DNA of 18,259 nucleotides from Bdellovibrionales bacterium. GTDB lineage: Bacteria > Bdellovibrionota > Bdellovibrionia > Bdellovibrionales > UBA1609. The stretch spans positions 1 to 18,259 of the forward strand of contig JANQSX010000141.1 in NCBI GenBank assembly GCA_028279085.1, written 5' to 3'. The notes below the pieces were generated by a model. That model was given only the letters and a program-made list of their open reading frames with translations, made no database searches and was not told the DNA's origin. Made by a program: the position numbers and the translations under genes. Within the stretch, counting starts at the first letter, position 1. Each line of letters opens with the position of its first letter. Of the stretch, positions 1 to 6,307 are shown piece by piece.

Positions 1-1
1 T

Positions 2-1756
2 GAGGATATACTCACCTTAAATGTGGAAGTAGAATATGATTCAGAAAGGAATATAGAGATACCTCGCTTACCTCGCATTAATCATTTTCTACTTATAGAT
101 AGTCATCAAGGTCATCATGTTCAGATTATTAACGGAGTTGTGAGTAAGAAAAAGCAATATCGATATATATTGCGTTCTGTGCAGGAAGGAAAATTTCAGA
201 TTGATTCTATATCAGTAATCGTGGATGGAAAGACCTATAAAACCCAACCGGTGAATATTGAAGTGTCTGATAAAATAGCATCGGCTCCCGCTCCTTTTAG
301 TCAAGGTCAAGGTGGTAGCAGTTTACGAAAATTCTTTCCTCATTTTTTTCCAGACGTAAAAGATGTATTTCCTTCTCCAAAACAGCGGATTCAGAAAAAG
401 GATGTTAAATTTAGATTAGATTTGGAAAAAAAAGAAGTATATGTCGGTGAGATGATATTAGCTGAATGGTTTTTCTATTTACCGGATGATAACACTTTTA
501 ATGTGGATACTGAAGTTTTAAAAAATGTGGATCTTGATGGGTTCTGGGTGGAATCAGTCGTTCAGCTTGGTAGCGCCGGAGCTGTTCCTCCTCAATTTGG
601 AAATATAGGTAATAAAAAATATATAAAAAAACTATTGATGGCTTCTGCGTTATTTCCTGTTCGTGCGGGGGTTTTAAATGTGGGTCCTATGCGGGTAAAA
701 AGCCGTTTCATTAGTGGAGCAATACCTTTTTTCGGGAGACCTACTGCTTTTGAAAAAGAAAGTAATAAAGAATCAATAAAGGTGTTGCCTTTACCGGAAG
801 AAGGAAAGGGGAAGTTTTTTACAGAAGCTGTAGGTGACTTTACAGTTTCCGCTAATATTAATAAAACAGTTATATCGGTTCAGGAACCTTTAATTTACAA
901 AATTAGTTTTAAGGGTGAGGGACACCCCAGATTGATTCGTTTACCAAATTTAAATTTTGGTGATTCATTTGAAAAGTATGATACAACAGAATCTCAGAAA
1001 TTTACAGTTTCTGACAGTTTTAAGGATTTTGAAATTATACTTATTCCTAAAACGAATGGGATACTAACTACTCCTTCTTTTGAATTGAGCACTTTTGATG
1101 CGGAATTAGGAATTTACAAAACGCATATTTTACCTTCCTTTAAAGTGAATGTGGCAGGTGTAATGGTACCGGATAGGCAAAAAGGTAAAAGCGAACGTTA
1201 TTTTGATCCCGATACGAAAGCTTCTGATAAGGTACAGAAGCAAGATAAAACGGTTAAAGAAGATATACTTATTCCTTTGATAGAGGACCAGGAGGAACAT
1301 TTTTTAATAAAAAACAGAAAAAACTTTTGGTTTGTTATTTTTAGTTCATTATTTTTATTTTTTATTTTAGTTTTAAAAAGAAACTTTTTTATTAGAAAGA
1401 ATAAAAATCCTTTAAAAGTACAAATAAAAAAAGATTTGATCAAAGTGGATAAAGCTATAAAAAATGAACAGTGGAAAGAAGCTGGAATAGAAATGAACCA
1501 ATTGATGCATTCATTTTTTTCTGAGTTGTCGGAGAAAGATAAAGTGGTTAAAAACTGGGATACTCTACTGCAGCATATTCATCCTAGCATAAGAATAAAA
1601 TATGAAGAACAAATAAGAAATCTGGTTTCCCGTGTGGAAAGATTGAGTTTCGCCTCTTCTTCGGAAGCTGAGGGGTTTAGAAATAAAAGAAATGTGGAAC
1701 AGTTAAAGAAAGACCTTGTCGTTTTAATTCAAAAAATATCCAATGAATATTTTTAA
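2..1756 (+). CDS. batD: BatD-family (oxygen tolerance) membrane protein, 5'-truncated by window edge
   Basis: The frame is open to the first bases of the window, so the true start lies upstream; a GTG at 23 is only an internal codon. About 584 residues remain. The N-terminal part has the BatD pattern: a beta-rich extracytoplasmic repeat with 'PRLPRINHF', 'IINGVVSKKKQYRY' and 'GKFQIDSISVIVDGKTYKT'. A second similar domain follows, then a charged linker, one hydrophobic membrane segment (about nt 1324-1380, 'FWFVIFSSLFLFFILVL') and a basic, helical cytoplasmic tail. This layout of periplasmic Ig-like domains, one membrane helix and a C-terminal helical tail is typical of BatD in the Bat (Bacteroides aerotolerance) operon, which usually also encodes MoxR and VWA-domain proteins; those would be upstream and cannot be seen. 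The molecular function of BatD is poorly defined. No Bat gene lies downstream, so batD is probably the last gene of its operon. Confidence 0.82.
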   Translation, partial: EDILTLNVEVEYDSERNIEIPRLPRINHFLLIDSHQGHHVQIINGVVSKKKQYRYILRSVQEGKFQIDSISVIVDGKTYKTQPVNIEVSDKIASAPAPFSQGQGGSSLRKFFPHFFPDVKDVFPSPKQRIQKKDVKFRLDLEKKEVYVGEMILAEWFFYLPDDNTFNVDTEVLKNVDLDGFWVESVVQLGSAGAVPPQFGNIGNKKYIKKLLMASALFPVRAGVLNVGPMRVKSRFISGAIPFFGRPTAFEKESNKESIKVLPLPEEGKGKFFTEAVGDFTVSANINKTVISVQEPLIYKISFKGEGHPRLIRLPNLNFGDSFEKYDTTESQKFTVSDSFKDFEIILIPKTNGILTTPSFELSTFDAELGIYKTHILPSFKVNVAGVMVPDRQKGKSERYFDPDTKASDKVQKQDKTVKEDILIPLIEDQEEHFLIKNRKNFWFVIFSSLFLFFILVLKRNFFIRKNKNPLKVQIKKDLIKVDKAIKNEQWKEAGIEMNQLMHSFFSELSEKDKVVKNWDTLLQHIHPSIRIKYEEQIRNLVSRVERLSFASSSEAEGFRNKRNVEQLKKDLVVLIQKISNEYF

Positions 1757-1806
1757 ATAGATTTTGCTTTTCGCTGGAGGATACTAAAAACTGGCCCTGT
1801 CATTCT

Positions 1807-1832
1807 AATTAAGCATATTATTTAACGGCAAT
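1807..1832. repeat. Downstream duplication mark shared with 2982-3007
   Basis: Twenty-six bases spanning the last codons, the stop and about 15 bases beyond it are identical at 1807-1832 and 2982-3007 (they begin AATTAAGCATATTATTTAAC). Each copy sits at the 3' end of one of the two heptad-repeat genes, so the duplicated unit extended past the coding region. Confidence 0.85.
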
Positions 1833-2550
1833 GTTTGTTTATGTCAGCATTGGCTTTGAATAGGTCGGCAACGGCTTTTTTGAGGGCAGCCTTGGCTTTG
1901 GAGTAGGCAGCATAGGCCTTGGATCGATCTTTGGCTTTTTCTAAGGCAGCTTTGGCTTTGAAGTAGGGAGCACGGGCTTTGGAAATGTCAGCAAAGGCTT
2001 TGGATCGGGCTTCATAGGCTTTGGCTCGGGTTTTGTCTTCGTATAGGGTATCAACGGCTCTTTTGGCTTTTTCTAGAGCAGCATTGGCTTTTAATAGGGT
2101 GGCATCGGCTTTTTCTAGGTCAGCATCGGCTTTTAATAGGGCTTTGTCTTTGGAGTAGGCAGCACGGGCTTTGGATATGTCAGCAGTAGTTTTAGATCGG
2201 GCAGCAAAGGCTTTGGATCGGGCTTTTAATGACTCAATACAGGCTGGACTTTGTTTAAAGCACTTGTATTTGATCGCATCAGCAATGACTTTGGAAATGT
2301 CAGCATCGATTTTGGATTGGGCAGCATTGATTTTGGAGTGGCCAGCTAAAAATCGGGATAGGTCGAACTTTCGGGATCGGTCCATGAATTTGTGGAAGTC
2401 AGCATGGACTTTGTCGTTGTCAGCATAGACTTTGAGATGTTTGCTTTTTATTTGCTGACATATTTCTGTTTCTTCTTTATATAGGACACCTTCAAAAAAA
2501 GCCATGGCTAATGAAGGAAAAAGCAGAAAAAGAATAATAAAAAGCTTCAT
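1822..2550 (-). CDS. Secreted Ala/Lys-rich heptad-repeat protein (paralogue 1)
   Basis: This 242-residue protein is not a family I recognise. It starts with a clear Sec signal peptide (residues 1-17, cleavage after 'SLAMA'). The mature part is mostly runs of a seven-residue unit of the form xKAxAxx, for example 'SKAFADI SKARAAY', 'KADADLE KADATLL' and 'SKAYAAY SKAKAAL'. It is predicted to be almost entirely helical, probably coiled coil or a long amphipathic rod. Four cysteines (C31, C97, C104, C241) lie in or near non-repeat blocks; 'YKCFKQSPACIESL' is the most conserved block and is shared with the paralogue at 2997-3575. The start overlaps the stop of the upstream lipoprotein gene by ATGA, with an AAGGTG-type ribosome site inside that gene, so translation is probably coupled. 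A periplasmic or surface structural role is inference only. It could also be a secreted repeat protein acting on another cell. Confidence 0.72.
   Translation of the reverse strand: MKLFIILFLLFPSLAMAFFEGVLYKEETEICQQIKSKHLKVYADNDKVHADFHKFMDRSRKFDLSRFLAGHSKINAAQSKIDADISKVIADAIKYKCFKQSPACIESLKARSKAFAARSKTTADISKARAAYSKDKALLKADADLEKADATLLKANAALEKAKRAVDTLYEDKTRAKAYEARSKAFADISKARAPYFKAKAALEKAKDRSKAYAAYSKAKAALKKAVADLFKANADINKHCR
1848..2345. repeat. 21-bp coding minisatellite (heptad repeats)
   Basis: Within the 1822-2550 gene the DNA repeats with a period of about 21 bp. On the + strand the degenerate unit is close to TAGGCAGCANNGGCTTTGGA, so each unit encodes one heptad. Units are continuous from about 1848 to 2230, with some 18-bp or odd-length steps, and resume around 2285-2345 after the conserved cysteine block. 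The period is a multiple of three, so copy number can change without a frameshift, and the antisense strand stays open as a by-product. The array at 3005-3320 in the paralogue is shorter and more degenerate. Confidence 0.75.
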
Positions 2551-2552
2551 AT
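2497..2552. repeat. Signal-peptide-coding duplication shared with 3522-3577
   Basis: The 56 bases at 2497-2552 match those at 3522-3577 with a single difference (position 2524 against 3549). They encode the start codon and the whole signal peptide of the two heptad-repeat proteins. The similarity falls off quickly in the mature coding region, which makes the signal-peptide cassette the best-conserved part of the duplication. Confidence 0.85.
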
Positions 2553-2972
2553 TTCACCTTTTAATAACGGGTTGATTTTTGAGTAATCTTCTCTAAAACA
2601 TTCTATTAAAGCCTCATAGTGTTTGATCTGTTTTTCTATCATTACCCGATCCGGTGTGACCCTGGTCTGATCGTTCCAGTGATCGTAAAATTCTCTGCGT
2701 TCTTTAATATCTCCTAAAGGTGTTTTAGATAAACATTCCGTTGTTTCTTTATTTATTTGATATATCCTTTGCAGAACTGGTTTATTTTCCCAATATTTAT
2801 CTATAGCTTCTTTTTGATTTTTCGCCGCTGTATCTTGTGCATGGCTAAGCTCTTTTGTAACTTCTGAATATTTATTCATTAACTTTTGTTTGTTTGTTAA
2901 TGGTTTTTTACACCCACTAATGCCAGATAAAAGAATACAAATAATAAAAATGTTTATTTCTTTTTTACCCAT
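2547..2972 (-). CDS. Small lipoprotein of unknown function between the two heptad-repeat genes
   Basis: This 141-residue protein has a basic N-terminus (MGKKE), a hydrophobic stretch and a lipobox ISG-C with the lipidated cysteine at residue 21, so it is a predicted lipoprotein. The mature part is charged, helical and lacks any family I recognise ('KYSEVTKELSHAQDTAAKNQ' near the start, then 'LSKTPLGDIKERREFYDHWN'). It lies 24 bases downstream of the 2997-3575 gene and overlaps the start of the 1822-2550 gene by four bases, so the three genes are probably one transcription unit. The context suggests that a membrane-anchored protein acts together with the two secreted repeat proteins; this is inference. 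No clear Shine-Dalgarno sequence precedes its ATG. Confidence 0.7.
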   Translation of the reverse strand: MGKKEINIFIICILLSGISGCKKPLTNKQKLMNKYSEVTKELSHAQDTAAKNQKEAIDKYWENKPVLQRIYQINKETTECLSKTPLGDIKERREFYDHWNDQTRVTPDRVMIEKQIKHYEALIECFREDYSKINPLLKGEI

Positions 2973-2996
2973 AGTTTCAACAATTAAGCATATTAT

Positions 2997-3575
2997 TTAA
3001 CGGCAATATTTTAAAAAGGCAGCGGTGGCTTTGGCAGCGTCAGCTTCCGCTTTGTCCATGTCAACTTCAGCTTTGGCTTGGTCAGCGGTGGCTTTGGCTT
3101 TGGCAGCTTCGGCTTCATGTAAGGGAAAAATTAATCTTCCAACGGTGTAAAATCTTGTGACAAATCTAAAGGTGGCTTCAGCTTTTATTTTTTCTTTGTG
3201 GGTTTTGGCTTTTAACAGGTCAGCGTAGGCTTTGGCTTTGTCAACTTCGGCAGTGGCTCTGAAATAGTCAGCTTTGGCTCTGGAATGGTCAGCGTAGGCT
3301 TTTTTATAGTCAGCATTGGCTTTAGCAACAGCACCTAATGACTCAATACAAGATGGACTTTGCTTAAAGCATTTGTATTCGATCGCATCAGCGATGGCTT
3401 TAGCTTTGTCAGGATTGGCTTTTTTTAATAGGTAAGCGTAGCCTTCGGCTTTGTAATAACCATTATAATCATCGTGTATTTTTCGACATATTTCTGTTTT
3501 TTTATAAGGAACACCTCCAATAAAAGCCATGGCTAATGAAGGAAAAAGTAGAAAAAGAATAATAAAAAGCTTCAT
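2997..3575 (-). CDS. Secreted Ala/Lys-rich heptad-repeat protein (paralogue 2)
   Basis: This 192-residue protein is a paralogue of the 1822-2550 product. It has the same 17-residue signal peptide, the same 'TEIC' segment near the new N-terminus (C30), the same cysteine block 'YKCFKQSPSCIESL' (C69, C76) and a matching C-terminal 'KYCR' (C191). Between these lie xKAxAxx heptads such as 'AKANADY KKAYADH' and, near the end, 'QAKAEVDMDKAEADAAKATA'. A non-repeat insertion, 'RFVTRFYTVGRLIFPLHEAE', interrupts the second array and has no equivalent in paralogue 1. It is the first gene of the three-gene minus-strand cluster. Only a weak ribosome site precedes the ATG. Even cysteine number and conserved positions suggest disulfides in the periplasm or outside the cell. 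Function unknown. Confidence 0.72.
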   Translation of the reverse strand: MKLFIILFLLFPSLAMAFIGGVPYKKTEICRKIHDDYNGYYKAEGYAYLLKKANPDKAKAIADAIEYKCFKQSPSCIESLGAVAKANADYKKAYADHSRAKADYFRATAEVDKAKAYADLLKAKTHKEKIKAEATFRFVTRFYTVGRLIFPLHEAEAAKAKATADQAKAEVDMDKAEADAAKATAAFLKYCR

Positions 3576-3896
3576 ATACTTATTTTATCGGTTGGTCTCT
3601 TAAAATTTTTTACTCTAAAATCGCTTGTATGAGCCTATTTTAATCTTGCCTCCTTCTTTATTGGCAATCATGTTTGTTATATTCCTGTCTTGCTAAAATC
3701 CGTCTTTTCGTTTCAGCACAATCTTAAAGTAAAGTCTGCGCTTTGCTTTAGCTGTGTCCTACTCTTTCAGCGGAGTTTAGTAAGTGTCTGGAATGGTCGA
3801 CTTCCGATTAAGTGAGAAATAAGAAGTGGATAACTAGCCGCTTCAAATTTCTCTTAACTTATGTATCCTGTAAAAATCCTGTAAAATTTTCATAGT
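3576..3896. other. Non-coding gap with imperfect hairpin 3808-3857
   Basis: No convincing gene lies between the divergent heptad-repeat cluster and the toxin-antitoxin pair. An imperfect inverted repeat occupies 3808-3857: TTAAG/CTTAA, AGAAAT/ATTTCT and GAAG/CTTC pair around the loop ATAACTAG. A smaller imperfect repeat, AAAGTAAAG/CTTTGCTTT, lies at 3726-3749. Two tandem copies of ATCCTGTAAA sit at 3865-3884, just before the toxin-antitoxin promoter. The promoter of the minus-strand cluster must lie here, but I see no confident one. Confidence 0.5.
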
Positions 3897-3937
3897 TTGA
3901 CATATATATGGTAATATGGTATTTATATAATTACCAT
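3897..3937 (+). promoter_or_regulatory. Toxin-antitoxin promoter with palindromic operator overlapping the start codon
   Basis: A consensus -35 TTGACA lies at 3897-3902, followed 17 bases later by a -10-like TATTTA at 3920-3925; a perfect TATAAT at 3926-3931 is spaced too far (23 bases). ATGGTAAT (3908-3915) and ATTACCAT (3930-3937) are a perfect 8-bp inverted repeat, and a third half-site ATGGTA lies at 3916-3921. This fits autoregulation by the ribbon-helix-helix antitoxin. The start ATG is at 3936, so any transcript would have almost no leader and no Shine-Dalgarno sequence. Confidence 0.6.
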
Positions 3938-4220
3938 GTTAAGAAAAACAACAGTATATATTGAAGAAGATGAATTAGATACTTTGAAAACTCTTTCACT
4001 TATCCAAAATAAATCAGTGGCGGAATTAATCCGTGTTGGCGTTCAAAAGGTTTGCAAATCTATTTCCCGAGAAGAAATGAAAGCTTTGGATGTGCTTACT
4101 AAGATCAGACAAAATACAAAGAAAAAGGGTTACTCCAGTAAAGCCATTATGAATATGGCTTTAAAAGCACAAAGAGAAGTTCGTAGTGAGCGCAAAAAAA
4201 AGAATATCCGTCGTTATTGA
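3936..4220 (+). CDS. Ribbon-helix-helix (CopG/Arc-like) antitoxin
   Basis: This 94-residue basic protein begins with a typical ribbon-helix-helix pattern: a short beta strand 'RKTTVYI' (residues 3-9), then helix 'EDELDTLKTLSLIQ', a turn with 'NKS' and helix 'VAELIRVGVQKV'. RHH proteins dimerise and bind operator palindromes through the paired strands, which agrees with the inverted repeat around the start codon. The C-terminal half (residues 45-94) is charged and helical and would be the part that binds and neutralises the toxin. The gene overlaps the downstream PIN-domain gene by 35 bases, a common arrangement in type II toxin-antitoxin modules. The antitoxin role is inferred from the family and from the gene pairing. 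Confidence 0.78.
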   Translation: MLRKTTVYIEEDELDTLKTLSLIQNKSVAELIRVGVQKVCKSISREEMKALDVLTKIRQNTKKKGYSSKAIMNMALKAQREVRSERKKKNIRRY

Positions 4221-4626
4221 TACAAATGTTATTGTAAGTGGTTTTTTGGATGACAGTGGTTCTTATCCAGCTAAAATCATTGATGCTTGGCTTTTTGATC
4301 GGGTTCTTGTAGCTATAAGTCATGAATTAAAACAGGAATTAAATAAAGTTTTTAAAAAACCTTACATCGTTGAAGTATTACAAAATCAAAAACCAATTAA
4401 GTCTATCTTAGGAAGACTGTTTAACAAGTCTCTTGTGGTTGTACCAGAATCTATAGATAAGATTATTTTTCCGGATGAAACAGATCATTTTCTTTTAGAA
4501 CTTGCTGTTAGTGCCAAAGCATCAGTGATTGTCACTGGTGATAAAAGATTATTAAATATAAAAAGGACAAGAGGCATTCAAATCCTTAGCCCCAGGCAAT
4601 TTTGCCTAAAATTTAGGATTACATAG
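4186..4626 (+). CDS. PIN-domain toxin (COG1569-type putative ribonuclease)
   Basis: This 146-residue protein has the PIN nuclease layout: 'SVVIDTNVIVSGF' near the start with D12 and N14, an acidic residue in helix 2 (E47, 'SHELKQEL'), 'FPDETDHFLLELA' with D97 and D100, and 'VIVTGDKRLL' with D119. These acidic residues would coordinate Mg2+ or Mn2+ for RNA cleavage. The pattern matches the 'putative toxin-antitoxin system toxin component, PIN family' group. The start is GTG, inside the antitoxin gene, with a weak purine-rich AGAGAAG about seven bases upstream; overlap and a weak start would keep the toxin below the antitoxin. All catalytic acidic residues appear intact, so the toxin is probably functional. 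The RNA target cannot be read from the sequence. Confidence 0.82.
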   Translation: MSAKKRISVVIDTNVIVSGFLDDSGSYPAKIIDAWLFDRVLVAISHELKQELNKVFKKPYIVEVLQNQKPIKSILGRLFNKSLVVVPESIDKIIFPDETDHFLLELAVSAKASVIVTGDKRLLNIKRTRGIQILSPRQFCLKFRIT

Positions 4627-4638
4627 GATCCAGAATCC

Positions 4639-4665
4639 CTTGAAAGGTCTAAACGACCTTTCAAG
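4639..4665 (+). terminator. Perfect 11-bp hairpin after the toxin gene
   Basis: CTTGAAAGGTC (4639-4649) and GACCTTTCAAG (4655-4665) form a perfect stem with the five-base loop TAAAC. Only three T follow, so as a terminator it is weaker than the next hairpin; it may instead protect the mRNA 3' end. Confidence 0.5.
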
Positions 4666-4693
4666 TTTAACGATGTAACTCTTGTAAAATTAA

Positions 4694-4726
4694 ACGGAAA
4701 GCTCTCTAAGAGCTCTCCGTGTTTTT
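4694..4726 (+). terminator. Rho-independent terminator of the toxin-antitoxin operon
   Basis: ACGGA-A-AGCTCT (4694-4705) pairs with AGAGCT-C-TCCGT (4709-4720) across a three-base loop, with one A/C mismatch, and is followed by GTTTTT. It lies 68 bases after the toxin stop and separates this module from epmA. Confidence 0.75.
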
Positions 4727-4821
4727 AACTGACCTTGATGGGAGAGAGCATTTATTGTTATATCAGTATACTTTTGTCGGCAAATTACTGAACATTACAG
4801 GAATGACAAGAGTGTGTTGAT

Positions 4822-6291
4822 ATGAAAAACAGAGAAGAATTTATTAGCAATTGTTGTTATCCTGTTTTACCTGATAATTCAGGTTCTATATACAGGTTAT
4901 CTCATTCTAATAAGAAGGAAAGAAAAATAATTCAAGGAGGAAAGCTTACAGAAGATATTTCTGTTGATTCTTTTGTGCTGAGTTCTCAATTTCATAAGAT
5001 AAAATATTTTGTATCGGAAGACTGCCGGTTATTTTTTACTTTTGATGAAAAATCAAAAAATATAAGTTGGAAAGAAGTGTTCTCTCTTTTAAGAACTGGT
5101 GACCATCTTATGGTGTATGTGCAAAATGATATTATACAAACGGCTTCGTTTGCGAAAAGCAACTCGTTTGTTCATCAAAATAATCGGATCAACTGTGGTG
5201 TTAATATAGAAGAAAAAGAAGATACTGTAATAAAGACAATCCACAATATAAATAAAGTGGTTTTGGTTTCTGTAAACATAAAGGATAAAGAGCTTTCCAG
5301 TTCCTTTATAGCGACTCAGCTTCAGAAAGACTGGTTTAAATTTTTAGACTGGACTCATCAAGCGATGAAACAAATGGGGGTGGAGCAAGTGGAGACATCT
5401 ACCTTAGTTGATTGCCCTGGAACAGAACCGGATTTGGATTTGTTTGAGACTGAATTATATCATCCTAATCATCTTGGTCACTCTCGTCCTTCCGGCGAAG
5501 GCCGGAATCCAGATCAAAATATCAAAAAGTTATTTTTAAGCACCAGTCCTGAAATGCAGATGAAAAGACTTCTTTGTCGAGGGTGGACGGATATTTATGA
5601 AGTAAAAAAATGTTTCCGAAATGGGGAATCCGGACCTGTTAATTGTATGGAGTTTTATTTACTGGAATGGTATCGGGCTTATTCCGGTTTAGAAACTTTA
5701 ATGGAAGATATTTGTTTTCTACTTGATGTTTTGTCAAAGAAAATAAAACATTCTTCTGTTCCAAAATTAAAAAAAATAAGCATGGCTGAATTATTTAAAA
5801 AGCATCTTAATATGGAGCTGCATCCTCATTCCTCTAAAAATGATTTTATGAAAGAATTAAATAAAAGAAATATTCCTTACAAAGAGTCGGATGATATAAA
5901 TGATCTTTTTTATTTGTTGTTTTTGAATGAAATTGAACCCTATTTGGATAAAGACACACCTTTGATTGTTTATAATTACCCCTCTTTTCAAAAGGCTTAT
6001 GCTCGTATTGGTCCGGAGGGTTGGGCCAGCCGTTTTGAGCTTTTTTGGAAAGGCATGGAATTAGCTAATGCTTTTGATGAAGTGATTAAACCGGCAGAGC
6101 AAAAAGAACGCTTTGAGGAGGATAATTTAAAAAGAGAAAAAAAAGGAAAGCAAAAAGTTCCTCCTGCTTATCAACTTTTAAATGATATGAAAGCGGGAAT
6201 GCCCCCTTCTGCCGGTGTGGCTTTGGGACTTGAGCGCCTTTTCTTGGCTTTTAAAGGTTTGGATGATATACAGTTGCTTAAAATGATCTGA
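4822..6291 (+). CDS. epmA: EpmA-like EF-P lysine ligase (GenX/PoxA family) with N-terminal extension
   Basis: Residues about 166-489 match the truncated class II lysyl-tRNA synthetase-like enzyme EpmA, which attaches (R)-beta-lysine to a lysine of elongation factor P. Visible matches are 'STSPEMQMKRLL' (residues 240-251), motif 2 'FRNGESG...EFYLLEWYR' (R266), 'FWKGMELANAFDE' and motif 3 'GVALGLERLF' (R472). EpmA is usually about 325 residues and lacks an anticodon-binding domain; here about 165 extra residues precede the catalytic part and resemble nothing I recognise. Motif 2 has FRNGE where E. coli EpmA has FRNEE. The C-terminus stops at 'LLKMI', lacking the last few residues of E. coli EpmA. 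Residues 222-231 (RPSGEGRNPD) are encoded by a palindromic repeat. A lipoprotein peptidase gene follows 16 bases later. A related non-EpmA lysyl-transferring enzyme cannot be excluded. Confidence 0.8.
   Translation: MKNREEFISNCCYPVLPDNSGSIYRLSHSNKKERKIIQGGKLTEDISVDSFVLSSQFHKIKYFVSEDCRLFFTFDEKSKNISWKEVFSLLRTGDHLMVYVQNDIIQTASFAKSNSFVHQNNRINCGVNIEEKEDTVIKTIHNINKVVLVSVNIKDKELSSSFIATQLQKDWFKFLDWTHQAMKQMGVEQVETSTLVDCPGTEPDLDLFETELYHPNHLGHSRPSGEGRNPDQNIKKLFLSTSPEMQMKRLLCRGWTDIYEVKKCFRNGESGPVNCMEFYLLEWYRAYSGLETLMEDICFLLDVLSKKIKHSSVPKLKKISMAELFKKHLNMELHPHSSKNDFMKELNKRNIPYKESDDINDLFYLLFLNEIEPYLDKDTPLIVYNYPSFQKAYARIGPEGWASRFELFWKGMELANAFDEVIKPAEQKERFEEDNLKREKKGKQKVPPAYQLLNDMKAGMPPSAGVALGLERLFLAFKGLDDIQLLKMI
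5486..5513. repeat. Palindromic repeat inserted in frame in the epmA-like gene
   Basis: TTCCGGC-GAAG-GCCGGAA (5490-5507) is a perfect 7-bp stem with a four-base loop. Positions 5486-5509 match 17410-17433, an intergenic copy, at 23 of 24 bases, and the tail GGAATCCAGA matches the ends of the copies at 9989 and 14922. The element is read as RPSGEGRNPD in an apparently surface loop of the catalytic domain, where E. coli EpmA is shorter. Confidence 0.8.
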
Positions 6292-6307
6292 GATAAAGGC
6301 CCCATAA

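Noticed and set aside
1198..1443. Minus-strand open frame inside batD
   Set aside because: It is a Lys/Phe-rich product of A/T-rich sequence antisense to the BatD membrane segment and linker, with no start signal.
1848..2345. CRISPR-like array
   Set aside because: The 21-bp units are directly adjacent with no unique spacers, and the sequence is coding. No cas genes are present.
2171..2428. Plus-strand open frame of 85 codons over the heptad-repeat gene
   Set aside because: It is antisense to the repeat gene, and the 21-bp period keeps all frames in phase, so stop-free stretches arise automatically. It has no ribosome site.
3808..3857. A further member of the large palindrome family
   Set aside because: The inverted repeat is imperfect and has no sequence match to the cores of elements A and B.
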